Assembly: GCA_965227745.1 (NCBI GenBank)
Contig: OZ245769.1
Location: 248,001 to 312,000 of the forward strand
Direction of reading: 5' to 3'
Length of the DNA: 64,000 bases
Source: GAS368 sp965227745
Lineage (GTDB): Bacteria; Verrucomicrobiota; Verrucomicrobiia; Opitutales; Opitutaceae
The position numbers were made by a program, and so were the translations under genes. The notes beneath the pieces are model-generated. The model made no database searches. It was not told the DNA's origin and worked only from the letters and a program-made list of their open reading frames with translations. Shown in pieces: positions 17,966 to 28,244 of this stretch. Numbering within the stretch: position 1 is the first letter of the stretch; each line of letters starts with the position of its first letter.

Positions 17966-20107
17966 TTAGATGATGACGACTTCTTCCTCGCGCGGCTGGC
18001 TGGTTTCACCGGCGAGGGACGATGCGTTGGCTGGTTGGGAAGAGCGCAGATGACGGCGCAGGGGCAGGCTCACTTCGACGACGGTGCCCTCGCCCGGGGC
18101 GGTGCGCCAGACGACCTCGGCGCCGAGTTTCCGGCAGCGTTCGCGAATACCGGCACAGCCGAAGTGCCCGCGCTTAGCAGAGGCGCGGGTCTGTGGGTCG
18201 AAGCCGCGGCCATCATCGGCGATGCGCATCACGAGCCGCTGGGCTTCGACGCCGAGCTGAATCTTGATCGTGGCAGCCGCGGCGTGCTTGAGGGCGTTAT
18301 TAACCGACTCTCGGGCGATCATGCGCAGATCGTGCACGGTGCCGGCGAGGAGATGGGGAATGGGCGGAGTAATCTCCGCGTGGATCACGAGGCCGCGGTC
18401 GGCGGCGTGACGGGCGGCGACGCCCCGGAGTGCGGCCGCGAGATCGCCGGCGGATTTGCTCGGATCGCGCAGATCGGAAATGAGATTTCGCGTCTCGGCT
18501 TGGATGCGTGAGACGAGGTGGCGCGTAGTCGCGGTCAGGGTGCGGCCTTTGTCGTCGAGCTCACGCGTCGCGAGGGCATCGAGCCGCAGGCTGACGCCAG
18601 CCAGTTCCTGTTCGAGCGAATCGTGAAACTCGCGCGCGATGCGCTGGCGTTCCTCGAGCACGGCCTCGGCTTCGATGCGTTGGCGCAGCGCAGTCGTCTG
18701 CCGCCGCACTTGCACGCGGAGCACCACGATCCAGAGGCCGGCCATCAAGGTGACCGCGCCGAGCCCGGCGAGGATCAGGCCGAGGCGACGCACCGTCCAC
18801 CACGGCGGCGACTCCAGCACCACGACATCGGCAACGCCGCGGGCGCGCAGACTCATGAGCCCGGCCTTGCTTGAAAAACCGTTGCCCGGCTGGGTGGTCT
18901 CGACGAGGCAGATCGCGGTAAGCTGGATGCGTGAGCCAGTCTCGGGGGCGGTGGCCGGCTCGGGGAGCCGGGCTTGCAGCGTGCGCTTGGCCCCCTGCAG
19001 CACCAGCACGGTGCCGCCATCGTTTTTAAACGAATCCGCCACGCGCGCGGTGATCGTGACCAGCTGGCCGTCGTGCACGCCGGCGAGCCGCTCGAGCGCG
19101 CCGACTTCCAAGGGGGCCGGTGCTGGCCCAGTCTCGCGACTCACTAATTGCGCATCGACGAGCGACGCGCTGAAGCGGTCCATCTCGGGAAAGCCGGCGA
19201 GCTCGATTTTATCGCCCACCGACACATTCACCGGTACGCCGAAACGGACGCCAAAAGCGGAGTCCCCCTGCTGGAGAAAAACGCGGTCGCCAGGAAAGGC
19301 TGCCGTGACCGTACCCGAAATTCGGATACGGCGGTCGTCGCGACCCGTGACTTGAAAGGCGAGCAGCTCGGCGGCCGAGATCAAGGGCGCCTGCGCGGCG
19401 GGAGGCGCGGACTCGATCACGGTGACCTCCGTCCAATCGATCACGCGGATATGCGCCTGCACGAGCTGGCGGCGCTCGTTGTGATAGCCGGCGGCGAGGC
19501 CGAGGATGCGCACGCGGCAGTCGATCAGCGAGCGGTCCGTCTCGGGCGGCGTATCCACTCGGACGTCGATCAACCGCGAGCCCATGGCGAGGCGCAGGAG
19601 GCTACGGCTTTCGTCAAAGGGTGAGACGGAGCGCACCACGCCCTCGACCACGACTCGCTGGTAGTGGTAACGCGCGGAGACGAGATCGTCGTAATTGACC
19701 GGGATGCCGGGCGGGCGGTCGCCATGGCGCAGCACGCGCACGGTCGAAATGCCTAGACCCGGGAGGTAGAGGCCCATGCGGGTCTTGCCCTCGACCTCGA
19801 TCTCGTCGCCGACGCGCAGGATCTCGGGCGCCGGGCCGCGCCCGCGCGCGCCCTTGGGCTGTTCCGGCGGACGGAAGAACGTCGTCGAGGTCTCGTCCTG
19901 CACGAAGATTGCCGAGGGTTCGACGAAGACCACCACGCCGCGCAACTGGGCGGTGCGCCCCTCATCGGCCTGCGTGCGCGTGAGTGAGCGGACCTCGATG
20001 GCTTTGGTGATTACTTGCGCCCGGCCCAGCACGGCCAAGCCCAAGCCGAGCGCGAGGAGCGCAGCGGCGAAGAGGCGACGGCTAAAGCAGGGGGCGGAAA
20101 ACTTCAC
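17966..20107 (-). CDS. Sensor histidine kinase (HisKA_3, NarX-like) with large exported OB-like sensor region
   Basis: A protein of 713 residues with a signal peptide (cleavage after GRA, about residue 30), an extracytoplasmic region to about residue 440, one membrane segment at 442-463, and a cytoplasmic kinase. The phospho-acceptor is His495 in IAREFHDSLEQE, characteristic of the HisKA_3 family that pairs with NarL-type regulators; the ATPase segment has NNALKHA and DDGRGFD. The sensor part is made of about four beta-rich blocks of the form LRGVVVFV...VGDEIEVEG, which I read as OB-fold-like repeats. They may bind a ligand, but none can be named. It is encoded immediately before its likely response regulator. 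Confidence 0.88.
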   Translation of the reverse strand: MKFSAPCFSRRLFAAALLALGLGLAVLGRAQVITKAIEVRSLTRTQADEGRTAQLRGVVVFVEPSAIFVQDETSTTFFRPPEQPKGARGRGPAPEILRVGDEIEVEGKTRMGLYLPGLGISTVRVLRHGDRPPGIPVNYDDLVSARYHYQRVVVEGVVRSVSPFDESRSLLRLAMGSRLIDVRVDTPPETDRSLIDCRVRILGLAAGYHNERRQLVQAHIRVIDWTEVTVIESAPPAAQAPLISAAELLAFQVTGRDDRRIRISGTVTAAFPGDRVFLQQGDSAFGVRFGVPVNVSVGDKIELAGFPEMDRFSASLVDAQLVSRETGPAPAPLEVGALERLAGVHDGQLVTITARVADSFKNDGGTVLVLQGAKRTLQARLPEPATAPETGSRIQLTAICLVETTQPGNGFSSKAGLMSLRARGVADVVVLESPPWWTVRRLGLILAGLGAVTLMAGLWIVVLRVQVRRQTTALRQRIEAEAVLEERQRIAREFHDSLEQELAGVSLRLDALATRELDDKGRTLTATTRHLVSRIQAETRNLISDLRDPSKSAGDLAAALRGVAARHAADRGLVIHAEITPPIPHLLAGTVHDLRMIARESVNNALKHAAAATIKIQLGVEAQRLVMRIADDGRGFDPQTRASAKRGHFGCAGIRERCRKLGAEVVWRTAPGEGTVVEVSLPLRRHLRSSQPANASSLAGETSQPREEEVVII

Positions 20108-20156
20108 GGGGTCACGGGAGTGTTACCGACTTCGCGGCCCGTGCAAGACGCGGGCC

Positions 20157-21437
20157 TCAGGAAAACAGAGCGGCGATGGGCCGGCCACCATCCGTGATCG
20201 GGACGGGGCGGTCGCCGTCGTAGAGGTTTTTCGTGTAGTCGATGCTCAGCGCGGCGTGGATTGTCGCAAAAAAATCCGGCACCGAAACGGGGTTGGCCAC
20301 GGGCTTGCGCGCGAGGTCGTCGCTCTCGCCGTAGGCGCCACGATGACGCAGCCCGCCGCCCGCGAGGACGCAAGTGAAGGTGGTGCCTTGGTGGCCGCGA
20401 CCGCCGCCGCTGTCGAACTCCGGCGGGCGGCCAAACTCGCTCGTGATCACGATGAGCGTCTTGTCGAGCAGGCGACGCGATTCGAGGTCGGTCATCAGCG
20501 CGGAGAGGGCGGTATCGAGTTCGTTGATCAACACGTGCTGCTGGCGGATGCCCTCGTTGTGCACGTCCCAGCCGGTGCCGTTCACGAAATTCAGATTGTG
20601 CGACACCTCGATGAAACGCACGCCGCGCTCCACGAGCCGGCGCGAGAGCAGGCAGCGCTGGCCGAACTCACCGCCGTAGCGCGCGCGCAGGTCGGCCTTT
20701 TCCTCGTCGAGTCGGAAGACACGATTAAACTCCGGACCGCTCAGGCGGAGGCTTTGGTCGATGGCCGCATCGTAATCGGAGAGGCGCGAATCTTTCGTGG
20801 ACGGGGCGTCTTTGCGCAGAGCGCCGAGAAAAGCTTCGCGGCGCGATTGCCGCGCGGCATCGATGCCCTCGGGTCGCGAGAGGCCCGCTGGACCCTGGCT
20901 CGTATCGGTGAGATAAAGGTAGCCCGCCGGTGCGCCGAGGAAACCGGGGCCACGTGACACGTTGGGGTAGCCGATCAAAACGTAGGGCGGCACGCCTTCC
21001 TCGACGGCGCGGCGCTCGTGCGCGACGACGGAACCGAGCGAAGGGTAAACGCTCGTACCGCTCACGATCCGACCCGTGTGCATGCGATTGGAAGCGGCGG
21101 CGTGCTCGTCGATCACATCGTGGTTCACGGTGCGGACGGCGGTGACGCGGTCCATGAGATTGGCCGTTTGCTTGAGGTGCTCGCACACGCTCACGCCTGC
21201 GACGGCCGTGGGGATGGAGTCGTAGTAGGAGCCGGCGATTTTTTTCTTGGGATCGCCGCGGCGCTTGGGATCGAAGGTGTCGATTTGCCCCATGCCGCCG
21301 CCGAGCCAGATGGAAATGACGTGCTCGGCCTTGCCCTTGAGCAACGCTGCGGGCGCGGTGGCCGTGACGGCGGACCGTGCCAGCGAGGGCAACAGGAAGG
21401 CTCCAGCGGAGGTGGCGAGAAATTCGCGGCGATTCAT
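20157..21437 (-). CDS. DUF1501 family secreted protein (copy 1)
   Basis: A protein of 426 residues with an N-terminal MNRREFL and a hydrophobic stretch, a Tat-like signal. DUF1501 proteins resemble sulfatase/alkaline-phosphatase folds; here conserved blocks include IWLGGGMGQIDTFDPK, EVSHNLNFVNGTGWDVHNEG and SEFGRPPEFDSGGGRGH. It starts 22 bases after the end of a DUF1549/DUF1553 gene, the standard pairing in Planctomycetota and Verrucomicrobiota. The biochemical role is unknown. It is a clear paralogue of the protein at 28576-29859, sharing even the C-terminal PIAALFS. No ribosome site is visible before ATG 21437, but the family start and signal support it. Confidence 0.9.
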   Translation of the reverse strand: MNRREFLATSAGAFLLPSLARSAVTATAPAALLKGKAEHVISIWLGGGMGQIDTFDPKRRGDPKKKIAGSYYDSIPTAVAGVSVCEHLKQTANLMDRVTAVRTVNHDVIDEHAAASNRMHTGRIVSGTSVYPSLGSVVAHERRAVEEGVPPYVLIGYPNVSRGPGFLGAPAGYLYLTDTSQGPAGLSRPEGIDAARQSRREAFLGALRKDAPSTKDSRLSDYDAAIDQSLRLSGPEFNRVFRLDEEKADLRARYGGEFGQRCLLSRRLVERGVRFIEVSHNLNFVNGTGWDVHNEGIRQQHVLINELDTALSALMTDLESRRLLDKTLIVITSEFGRPPEFDSGGGRGHQGTTFTCVLAGGGLRHRGAYGESDDLARKPVANPVSVPDFFATIHAALSIDYTKNLYDGDRPVPITDGGRPIAALFS

Positions 21438-21459
21438 GCGGAAAGAAAGGTTGGGCGAT

Positions 21460-24400
21460 TCAGGGCAGCCAGGCGTACTCGCGGGTGTTGACCATGCTCC
21501 ACACGAAGTCCTCGTACAGTTCGCGCCACTGCGGGCGCAGGCGTGGGTCGGCGGGCGCGCCGGTGTGGGCGCGCTGCTCCATTTCAATTTTGATTTTGTT
21601 CGCCTCGGGCTGGAGATGATTGCCCCACGACACGACGGGCAGCGCGGGCGCGGGCGCCGGGGCGTGAACTTCGCCCGGCGGCATGAGGCGAGTGGCGAAG
21701 CCAGCCGACAAGGCGCGCGCGACGGGCAGGCGCTCCTCCTTGGTCGGGTAGCGGCTGTAGAAGCGGAGAAAGACGCTGTCGACCAGCGCCTCGGGACTCG
21801 CGGCGCGCACCGCGAGGTCGGCGAGTTCACTGCCGGCGGAGGCGCGCGTGACCCACGTCGACACCGTGCTATTAGCGAGTACGCCGGGCTGGAGGACATT
21901 GGGGTCGGTCTCGCGTTCGTTGCGCGGACCCTGGCGCGACGCACTCCAGCCGAAGGCTTCCAGCACATCGGCGACGGCTTGCGCGCGCGGCAGGCTGAGG
22001 CTCGGGCGGTCGCGCTCATTGGATAGGCTGGCCAGCATCCAGGAGCGGCAAGGCGTACCGAGAGAGACGAACGTATCGGCACCGCGACGCGCATCGGGAT
22101 CGAGCGTGAGTTCCTCCACTTGCATCGATTGACCGGTCGCGGCGAACAGACCGTCTACGATTTGCTCGGCCGCGAGGCGGCGCGGCTCGGGCGAGGCGAA
22201 GAAGCGCTGCTCGGGAGCGGCCTTGAGATTCTGACCTTGTGCGGCGCGCTGGTAGGTGGTGGAGGTGAAGATGAGTTTCATCACATGCTTCGTGTCGTAG
22301 TCGTGCGCGACTAGTTCACGCGCCAGCCACTGCAGCAGCTCCGGGTGACTTGGAGGGTGGCCCTCCCAGTCGTGCACGGGCTCGACGAAGCCGGCGCCGA
22401 GGAGACGTTTCCAAATGCGGTTGACCAACACTTGGGCGAAGCGGGTGTTTTGCGGCGACGTCACGAGCGCGGCGAGGCGTTCGCGGGTGTCCTTGGGGTC
22501 CTGCATGAGCGCGGCGAGCGTGGCGTCATCGGCAACTCCCGTTTCCTCCGCAAAAGGCCAGGTCGGGGCGATGGGCTCGCGGGGCTTGAGGGTGACCTTA
22601 ATGAGGGATTCGCGCGCCTTCTTTTCGAAGAAGGCGGCGGGCACAGTGGCGCTGGTGGGCACGGTCACCGGTTTGCGCTCGAAGAGGGCGGCGAGGGCGT
22701 AGAGGTCGCGTTGCTTCGTGCTGTGGTACGGCGAGTCGTGGCAACGCGCGCACTGGAGCTCGATGCCGAGAAAGGCCGTCGCGACGATGTGGCCCTTGGC
22801 CGCAAAGGGCGCGTCGTTGTCGGCGGCGAGGCCGAAGCCTGCGCTTCCGCCCTCGCGCTCGCTGCCGCGCAGCAAAATCAATTCAGTCACGAGGCGGTCC
22901 ATCGCCTTGCCATCGCGGAGCGCCTCGTGGAGGAACCAGCGGAAGGGACCGGTGTTGTTGATGCTGGGCTTCAGCATGCTGGGGTTTTCCGCGAGGACGT
23001 CCTGCCAGTAGCTCACCCAGTGGTCGGCCCAGCGCTCGTCGGCGAGGAGCCGATCGATGAGCTTGGCGCGTTTGTCGGCGGTGCGGTCGGCGAGAAAAGC
23101 CCGCGCCTCGGCCTCAGTCGGCGGCACGCCGACCGTATCGAAATAAATGCGACGAAGAAACGCGGCATCATCCACGACGGGAGGCTGAGCGACGGTCGCG
23201 GCGGCCACCGGTGGGGCCGGCCACTTGGCGCCGCCAGCGATCCATTTCTCCAGCGTGGTGATTTGGTCGGGCTTCAGGCCCTCGGCCTTGGGCGGCATGC
23301 GCTCGTCGTCATCGGTGCTGCGGATGCGGGTGATGAGTTCGCTCGCCTTGAGATTGCCGGGGGTGACGGCGGGGTGGCCGGATTCGCCGCCCTTCATCGC
23401 GGCGACGAGGGAGTTCAAGCGCAGCCCGCCTTTTTCTTTTTCGCCGTGGCAGCGGAAGCACTCGGTCTTTAAGATCGGGAGGACGCGGTCGTGGAAATCG
23501 TGCGCTTCTGCCGGTGGAGTTTTCGCCGCGTCGGTGACGGCGCGCTGGATCTTCGCGGTGATGAAGGCGTCGATGGGATGGGCCTCCCCGGTTGGCACAG
23601 CGGGCGCCGCGTGGGTGTTGGCCCACGCCTGAGCGATGTCGTGGCGCTTCGACCAGAAGGCGTCTTGCGTCGCGGCGGCGGCGCGCCGCGTGCGATCGTC
23701 GAGCACGTCGAGCGAGTGTTCGATGCCGGCGAGGGTAGCGGTGACTGCGGTATCGGTGAGCGGCACGGGCTCAGCCTTGGCCTGGGCGGCTTGGAGGAGA
23801 TTGAATGAACGTCCGTCCGAGGTCTCGACGGCGACAGTGAGTTCGCCGGGCTCGGGGCGGTAGGCTTTGCCGCCGAGGAGGCTTTCCACCATGACTCGCG
23901 AGCGGCCGCTCGGAGGTACGACGATCACGCCAAAGACCTCTTGCAGGCCAAAGCCGACGGGACGCAGCCCGGGCAGCGGCGGGGCGGCGATGGGCGTCAT
24001 CGGCTCGTGGCCGCCGGAGACGCCGCGATGGGCCTTGGTGCGAGCGACGACTGTGCCATCGATCCAGAGACGGGTGAGGCCGCGCGCGCGGAGGACGACG
24101 CGATGCTGGCCCGGCGGAAGCTCGACGTCGGCCGAGAGGCGGGCGAGCACGGGCGCTTTCCAGCCGGAGCGGATGCCCCAGGCATCGTAGCGGAGCGGCA
24201 GGCGCGGGAGGAGGAAATCGGGCGCGGCCCACTGCGCCGTTTCCTTGGGCAAGGCTTCGCCCTCGTTGAGCCAGCGGTCGTGTGCGGGCATGCCCTCGTG
24301 AAACGTCATCTGCACGAGCCCGACCGGAAGCGCGCCGACGACCGGCATGATCTCGGGTGCGGCTTTGCCGATCACGGGACCGCCCTTGCGGCGAAAGCGC

Positions 24401-25167
24401 GCTTTCATATCCGCGTCGCTGAGTGCCTCGCGGTGAATTGTGACGGCGTCCATGCTGCCACGAAAACTCGCAGCCGCGCTGCCCTTCATCGAGGAGCCGA
24501 TCCAGACGGCATCGTCGTCGACCACCGGAGCGTCGGCGGTGGGGCCGCCCATGTCCCACTCGCCGCCGATGCTCTGCCCGTCGATCCAGCCGCGCACACT
24601 CGTAGGTTCGCCGAAGCGATACGTCACGGCGATGTGGTGCCAGCCGCTATTGGGCGCGAAGCCGCTCTTCGTCGTCCAGCGATGCCAATGGGCATCGCTC
24701 TTGGCCGCGCCCGCGGTCTTGGGCGTGGCGAAGAGAAAGCTCACGCAATACTGTCCGCCGACGCTGCGGAGGCGAAGCGCCCAGTTTTGGTTATCCGCTG
24801 CGAAACCCTCCGCGCCGGTGCGGCCCTTGCCGATCACGTAGACGTTTTCGCCCGACTTGAAGGCCTCGGGTTTCACCCACGCTTCGAGCGTGATGGTATC
24901 GCCATTGGTGAAATCCACGAGGCTCATCGCGCCGGGATCGGCAAAGGTGTAGTGCGAGCCTTTGCCGTCGAAGCGCGCCGCCGTATTGGCTTCCTCGAAA
25001 TCGGGAAACTCCGGCGGGCGCGGGCCGGGCACCTCGCGCTCGATGGAGCCGACCGACGCCACGCGCGACACGTCCTCTTCGCCGAAATCCCAACGCGCGA
25101 CAGGTGCGGCGCGCAGGGCGACAAGCGGCAAGGCGAGGAGCAGGAGGGCGCGGGGCGGGAGCTTCAT
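21460..25167 (-). CDS. Cytochrome-c/DUF1549/DUF1553 secreted protein with N-terminal LamG domain
   Basis: A protein of 1235 residues with a signal peptide ending at LRAAP. An N-terminal concanavalin/LamG-like domain (WDFGEE to about residue 250, with WHHIAVTYRFG) is followed by a PA14/carbohydrate-binding-like part and a PSD1-type cytochrome segment (CFRCH, near 590). Then come the DUF1549 domain, holding a second motif CARCHDSPYHS, and the DUF1553 domain. The family is thought to be exported and redox-linked, but its substrate is not known. It is followed by DUF1501 on the same strand and preceded by a TonB-dependent receptor, suggesting uptake or surface processing of a polymer. The paralogue at 29877-32867 lacks the LamG domain. 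Start ATG 25167 begins the signal peptide. Confidence 0.88.
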   Translation of the reverse strand: MKLPPRALLLLALPLVALRAAPVARWDFGEEDVSRVASVGSIEREVPGPRPPEFPDFEEANTAARFDGKGSHYTFADPGAMSLVDFTNGDTITLEAWVKPEAFKSGENVYVIGKGRTGAEGFAADNQNWALRLRSVGGQYCVSFLFATPKTAGAAKSDAHWHRWTTKSGFAPNSGWHHIAVTYRFGEPTSVRGWIDGQSIGGEWDMGGPTADAPVVDDDAVWIGSSMKGSAAASFRGSMDAVTIHREALSDADMKARFRRKGGPVIGKAAPEIMPVVGALPVGLVQMTFHEGMPAHDRWLNEGEALPKETAQWAAPDFLLPRLPLRYDAWGIRSGWKAPVLARLSADVELPPGQHRVVLRARGLTRLWIDGTVVARTKAHRGVSGGHEPMTPIAAPPLPGLRPVGFGLQEVFGVIVVPPSGRSRVMVESLLGGKAYRPEPGELTVAVETSDGRSFNLLQAAQAKAEPVPLTDTAVTATLAGIEHSLDVLDDRTRRAAAATQDAFWSKRHDIAQAWANTHAAPAVPTGEAHPIDAFITAKIQRAVTDAAKTPPAEAHDFHDRVLPILKTECFRCHGEKEKGGLRLNSLVAAMKGGESGHPAVTPGNLKASELITRIRSTDDDERMPPKAEGLKPDQITTLEKWIAGGAKWPAPPVAAATVAQPPVVDDAAFLRRIYFDTVGVPPTEAEARAFLADRTADKRAKLIDRLLADERWADHWVSYWQDVLAENPSMLKPSINNTGPFRWFLHEALRDGKAMDRLVTELILLRGSEREGGSAGFGLAADNDAPFAAKGHIVATAFLGIELQCARCHDSPYHSTKQRDLYALAALFERKPVTVPTSATVPAAFFEKKARESLIKVTLKPREPIAPTWPFAEETGVADDATLAALMQDPKDTRERLAALVTSPQNTRFAQVLVNRIWKRLLGAGFVEPVHDWEGHPPSHPELLQWLARELVAHDYDTKHVMKLIFTSTTYQRAAQGQNLKAAPEQRFFASPEPRRLAAEQIVDGLFAATGQSMQVEELTLDPDARRGADTFVSLGTPCRSWMLASLSNERDRPSLSLPRAQAVADVLEAFGWSASRQGPRNERETDPNVLQPGVLANSTVSTWVTRASAGSELADLAVRAASPEALVDSVFLRFYSRYPTKEERLPVARALSAGFATRLMPPGEVHAPAPAPALPVVSWGNHLQPEANKIKIEMEQRAHTGAPADPRLRPQWRELYEDFVWSMVNTREYAWLP

Positions 25168-25208
25168 GAGGGCAACGAAAAGCGCGAGGCGACGGGGAGG
25201 AACTTGGC

Positions 25209-28200
25209 TCAGAAGTAGGTCTTCACGCCGAACGTCCAATTGATGCCATTGACCTCGTAGAACTGCACCGCCGGGGCGTTTTTGCCGACCTGCTCCATGA
25301 TCAGGTAGGGCTCGTTGAAGATATTGCGGGCGGAGAAAAAGAAGTTGGTGTTTTGGCCGAAGCGGTATCCGCCGCCGATATCGAGATTGGCGCGGTGGCG
25401 ATAGAAGCGGGGATTGCCCGTGATGGTGGTGGGGTAGTTGTCGCGCCAGTTGAGGTTCGTGTAGACGTTGAAGCGGCGATAGGCGTAGCTCAGGCCGGCA
25501 TTGATCGAGTGCGGGACCATGTTGACCTTCGGGATGCTCGCGTAGCTGCGGGTGTAGCTGGCGCGGATATTGAGCCCCTTGAAGGGGCCGGGGAGGAACG
25601 ACAGGGCCTGGCTGTATTCGACCTCCATGCCGCGCACGGTCACGTCGTTGATGCTCTGGGTGGTGGTGATGAAGTTGTAGTCGGAAAGGTCCAGCTCGCC
25701 GTTGTAGCCAAACTCCGCCGCGGTGAGGTTGTTGGTGGCGAAGAGGCCCTTGACGTTGTTCTGGTAAACATTGACCGCGAGGATGCCGACGGGCTCGAAA
25801 TAGTACGCGAGGCGCCCGGCGAAGTTGCGGGAGGTCTCGGGCTTGAGGTTGGGATTGGGCGAAGTGACCGTGCGGGTGTCGTCGTTGACATCAAATACAC
25901 CGGCGATGTCGCGGAACGTGGGGCGGCGGATCGTGGAGCTGAAGCCGAACTGCGCGTCGAAGTTGGGGCTGATCTTGTACTTCGCCGAGGCGCTGGGGAA
26001 GTAATTGCCGTAGCTGCCGAGTTTGTGGACCTTGGGCTTTGAAAAATATTGATACTTGAGGCCGTCGATCGTGGTCGCGCGCCCACCGGTCTCGGCGTAG
26101 CCGGCGCGGGCGAGCTCGGCGACCGAGCGGGGATCGAACTGGAGGGCGTCGCTGTACGTATTTTCGCGGCGGATACCGGCCCGCAGCACGAGTTGCTTGA
26201 TTTGGGTCGTCGCCATGAGGAAGGCCGCATCGATGGTCTCCTCGTAGTTGCGGCGATTGCCGATGAAGGCGTTGTAGAAATTGGTGGCGGTGATGGTCTG
26301 CGTGAATTGCTCCGGGTGCTCACGGTAGAGCCCGCCGAGGCGGACGAGGTCGGGCGTCCAAACCGTGCCGCCGCTGAGGGAGCGCAGGCTCGAACTCGTG
26401 TTGGTTGAGCCCATGTCGAAATCAAAGGGCGAGTCGTAGGCCGCATAGCCACCGCGCGCGGGCGCGCCGTTGAGATTGTAGCGGAGCGATTCGGTATCGA
26501 GACGGAAGTCGCGCACCTCGAGCTTACGCTTGAGACCGCCCTTCCACGTGATCGGAAGGAACTTGCTCGTCTTGAGCGTGCCAATGAGTTCGCCGCTGTA
26601 GACGTCGGTCAGGGCGTAACGGCCATCGTCGATGGTGATCGTCGGATTAGTGAAGCTCGCGCCGCTGTCGATGTCCGGGCCGCCGGTCTGGACGATGTGC
26701 CAATCGACACTCTTCAGCGACTCGCGTTGCGCGGTGAAGGACACGCCGCTCGCCGTCGGGCCGCCGGCATCGCGGATGGAGCCCTGGCGACCGCGCGGGT
26801 CGTACCAACTGATGGAATTGGAGCCGGCGAATTTTCCCTCGAGGGTGAAGTTGTTGAGCTTGTACTCGAATTTCGGGACCGCCGTGATGGTTTGGCCGAG
26901 CTTCACGATGGCGGCGGGATTAGAGACGACGCTGCCTGCGGTGGTAGTCGCGAAACTCGTCAACGGGTCGGTGCCGATGACGGTGTTGCGCGCGCCGGTG
27001 TTGAAGGTGAGCGAGCGCTGCGGGTTATTGAGGGCGGCGTAATTATAAAGCAGCGTGAGCGAAAGGACGAGGCGCTGGCTGGCCTTGTAATCGGCGGTAA
27101 AATTCACCGTGGAACGGCGATTGGTGCGCGGCGCGTGGAGGACGTTAATCGCGGTCAGCACCACGGGGCGGGTGTCGGCCGCGGTGGGCGTGTAGTTGTA
27201 GGTCAGCGTCGTGCGCGCGTTGGCCGAGTAGGCCATCGATTCGCTGATGTTGAGATTGATGCCCAGGCGCTTGTTGAAGAACACATCCGAGTAGTCGAAG
27301 ATGCCGCCGGGATGAATCTTGTAGGACTGGCGATCATCGGGGCCGTAGGACTTGTCGAAATTGAAACGCGTGGAGAACGCGGTGACATTGGCCTGCACCG
27401 AAACGCGGCGGCCCGCGCGGTCGAAGGCGCGCTTGGTCTTCAGGTTGATCGTGCCGGCGGGGGCGTTGGCATCGACGTCGGCGCTGATCGTCTTTGAGAC
27501 CTCAATGGACTCCATGCTCGCGAGCGAGACCTGCTCGAAGCTGAAGGCGCGGGCATTGCCGCTGGCGCCCTGATTCGCATCGGCGCTGCCGAGCGAAACG
27601 CCATCGAGCGTGACCTGCGTGTACTCGGAATCGAGGCCGCGGAGGCGGATGGTGCGCACCTCGCCCTGCACGAGATCGAGCTCGACGCCGGGCATGTGCT
27701 TGAGGAATTCGCCGACATTGCCCTCGGCCACATCGCCGAAGACATCGGAGGCGACGCTATTGGTGATGTTCATGGAATTGCGCTGATCCATGATCGCCTT
27801 GGCATTGCCCTCGCGCTCGCTGTTGACGGTGAAGGCCTCGAGCTTCACGGGCGTGCCGGGATCGGAGGCGGCGGACTGGAGGGAGCTGACAAGTTCGAAG
27901 TCGCGATTGACGGTGGCACCGGCGGCGACCTCGACCGTGCTCGTGATCGAGCGGTAGCCCGTGTATGTGACGACGAGTGTCACCGGGCCCGTGGGTGCGG
28001 GAGAGATGCGGTAGTAGCCGCCGTCTTCGGAGCTGAGAGTCTGCCCCGTGGATTCGACGCGGATTTGCGCATTGCGCAGGTACTCGCGCGTGACGGGATT
28101 GAAGATGCGTCCGGTGATCGTGCCGCTGGCGGGGGCTTGGGCCAGGCCGATGGAGGCGAAGAGGAACGCGAGCAGACAGCCGAGCGCGAACGCGGGTTGA

Positions 28201-28244
28201 AACAAGCTCCGACGGCGGAGCTGCGGGTGGGGGACGGGGTTCAT
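25209..28244 (-). CDS. TonB-dependent receptor with carboxypeptidase-like N-terminal domain
   Basis: A protein of 1011 residues. A signal peptide (cleavage about GLAQA, residue 36) is followed by a carboxypeptidase-regulatory-like domain (SGTITGRIFNP to about 120), a plug domain (about 150-290, containing LRGLDSEYTQVTLDGV), and a beta-barrel ending in the terminal Phe (GVKTYF) expected of outer-membrane proteins. The barrel resembles that of receptors for complex ligands such as glycans, but no SusD-like partner is present. It is followed after 41 bases by the DUF1553/DUF1501 pair and preceded on the same strand by the second pair, so these genes probably act together at the cell surface. ATG 28244 starts the signal peptide. 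Confidence 0.92.
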   Translation of the reverse strand: MNPVPHPQLRRRSLFQPAFALGCLLAFLFASIGLAQAPASGTITGRIFNPVTREYLRNAQIRVESTGQTLSSEDGGYYRISPAPTGPVTLVVTYTGYRSITSTVEVAAGATVNRDFELVSSLQSAASDPGTPVKLEAFTVNSEREGNAKAIMDQRNSMNITNSVASDVFGDVAEGNVGEFLKHMPGVELDLVQGEVRTIRLRGLDSEYTQVTLDGVSLGSADANQGASGNARAFSFEQVSLASMESIEVSKTISADVDANAPAGTINLKTKRAFDRAGRRVSVQANVTAFSTRFNFDKSYGPDDRQSYKIHPGGIFDYSDVFFNKRLGINLNISESMAYSANARTTLTYNYTPTAADTRPVVLTAINVLHAPRTNRRSTVNFTADYKASQRLVLSLTLLYNYAALNNPQRSLTFNTGARNTVIGTDPLTSFATTTAGSVVSNPAAIVKLGQTITAVPKFEYKLNNFTLEGKFAGSNSISWYDPRGRQGSIRDAGGPTASGVSFTAQRESLKSVDWHIVQTGGPDIDSGASFTNPTITIDDGRYALTDVYSGELIGTLKTSKFLPITWKGGLKRKLEVRDFRLDTESLRYNLNGAPARGGYAAYDSPFDFDMGSTNTSSSLRSLSGGTVWTPDLVRLGGLYREHPEQFTQTITATNFYNAFIGNRRNYEETIDAAFLMATTQIKQLVLRAGIRRENTYSDALQFDPRSVAELARAGYAETGGRATTIDGLKYQYFSKPKVHKLGSYGNYFPSASAKYKISPNFDAQFGFSSTIRRPTFRDIAGVFDVNDDTRTVTSPNPNLKPETSRNFAGRLAYYFEPVGILAVNVYQNNVKGLFATNNLTAAEFGYNGELDLSDYNFITTTQSINDVTVRGMEVEYSQALSFLPGPFKGLNIRASYTRSYASIPKVNMVPHSINAGLSYAYRRFNVYTNLNWRDNYPTTITGNPRFYRHRANLDIGGGYRFGQNTNFFFSARNIFNEPYLIMEQVGKNAPAVQFYEVNGINWTFGVKTYF

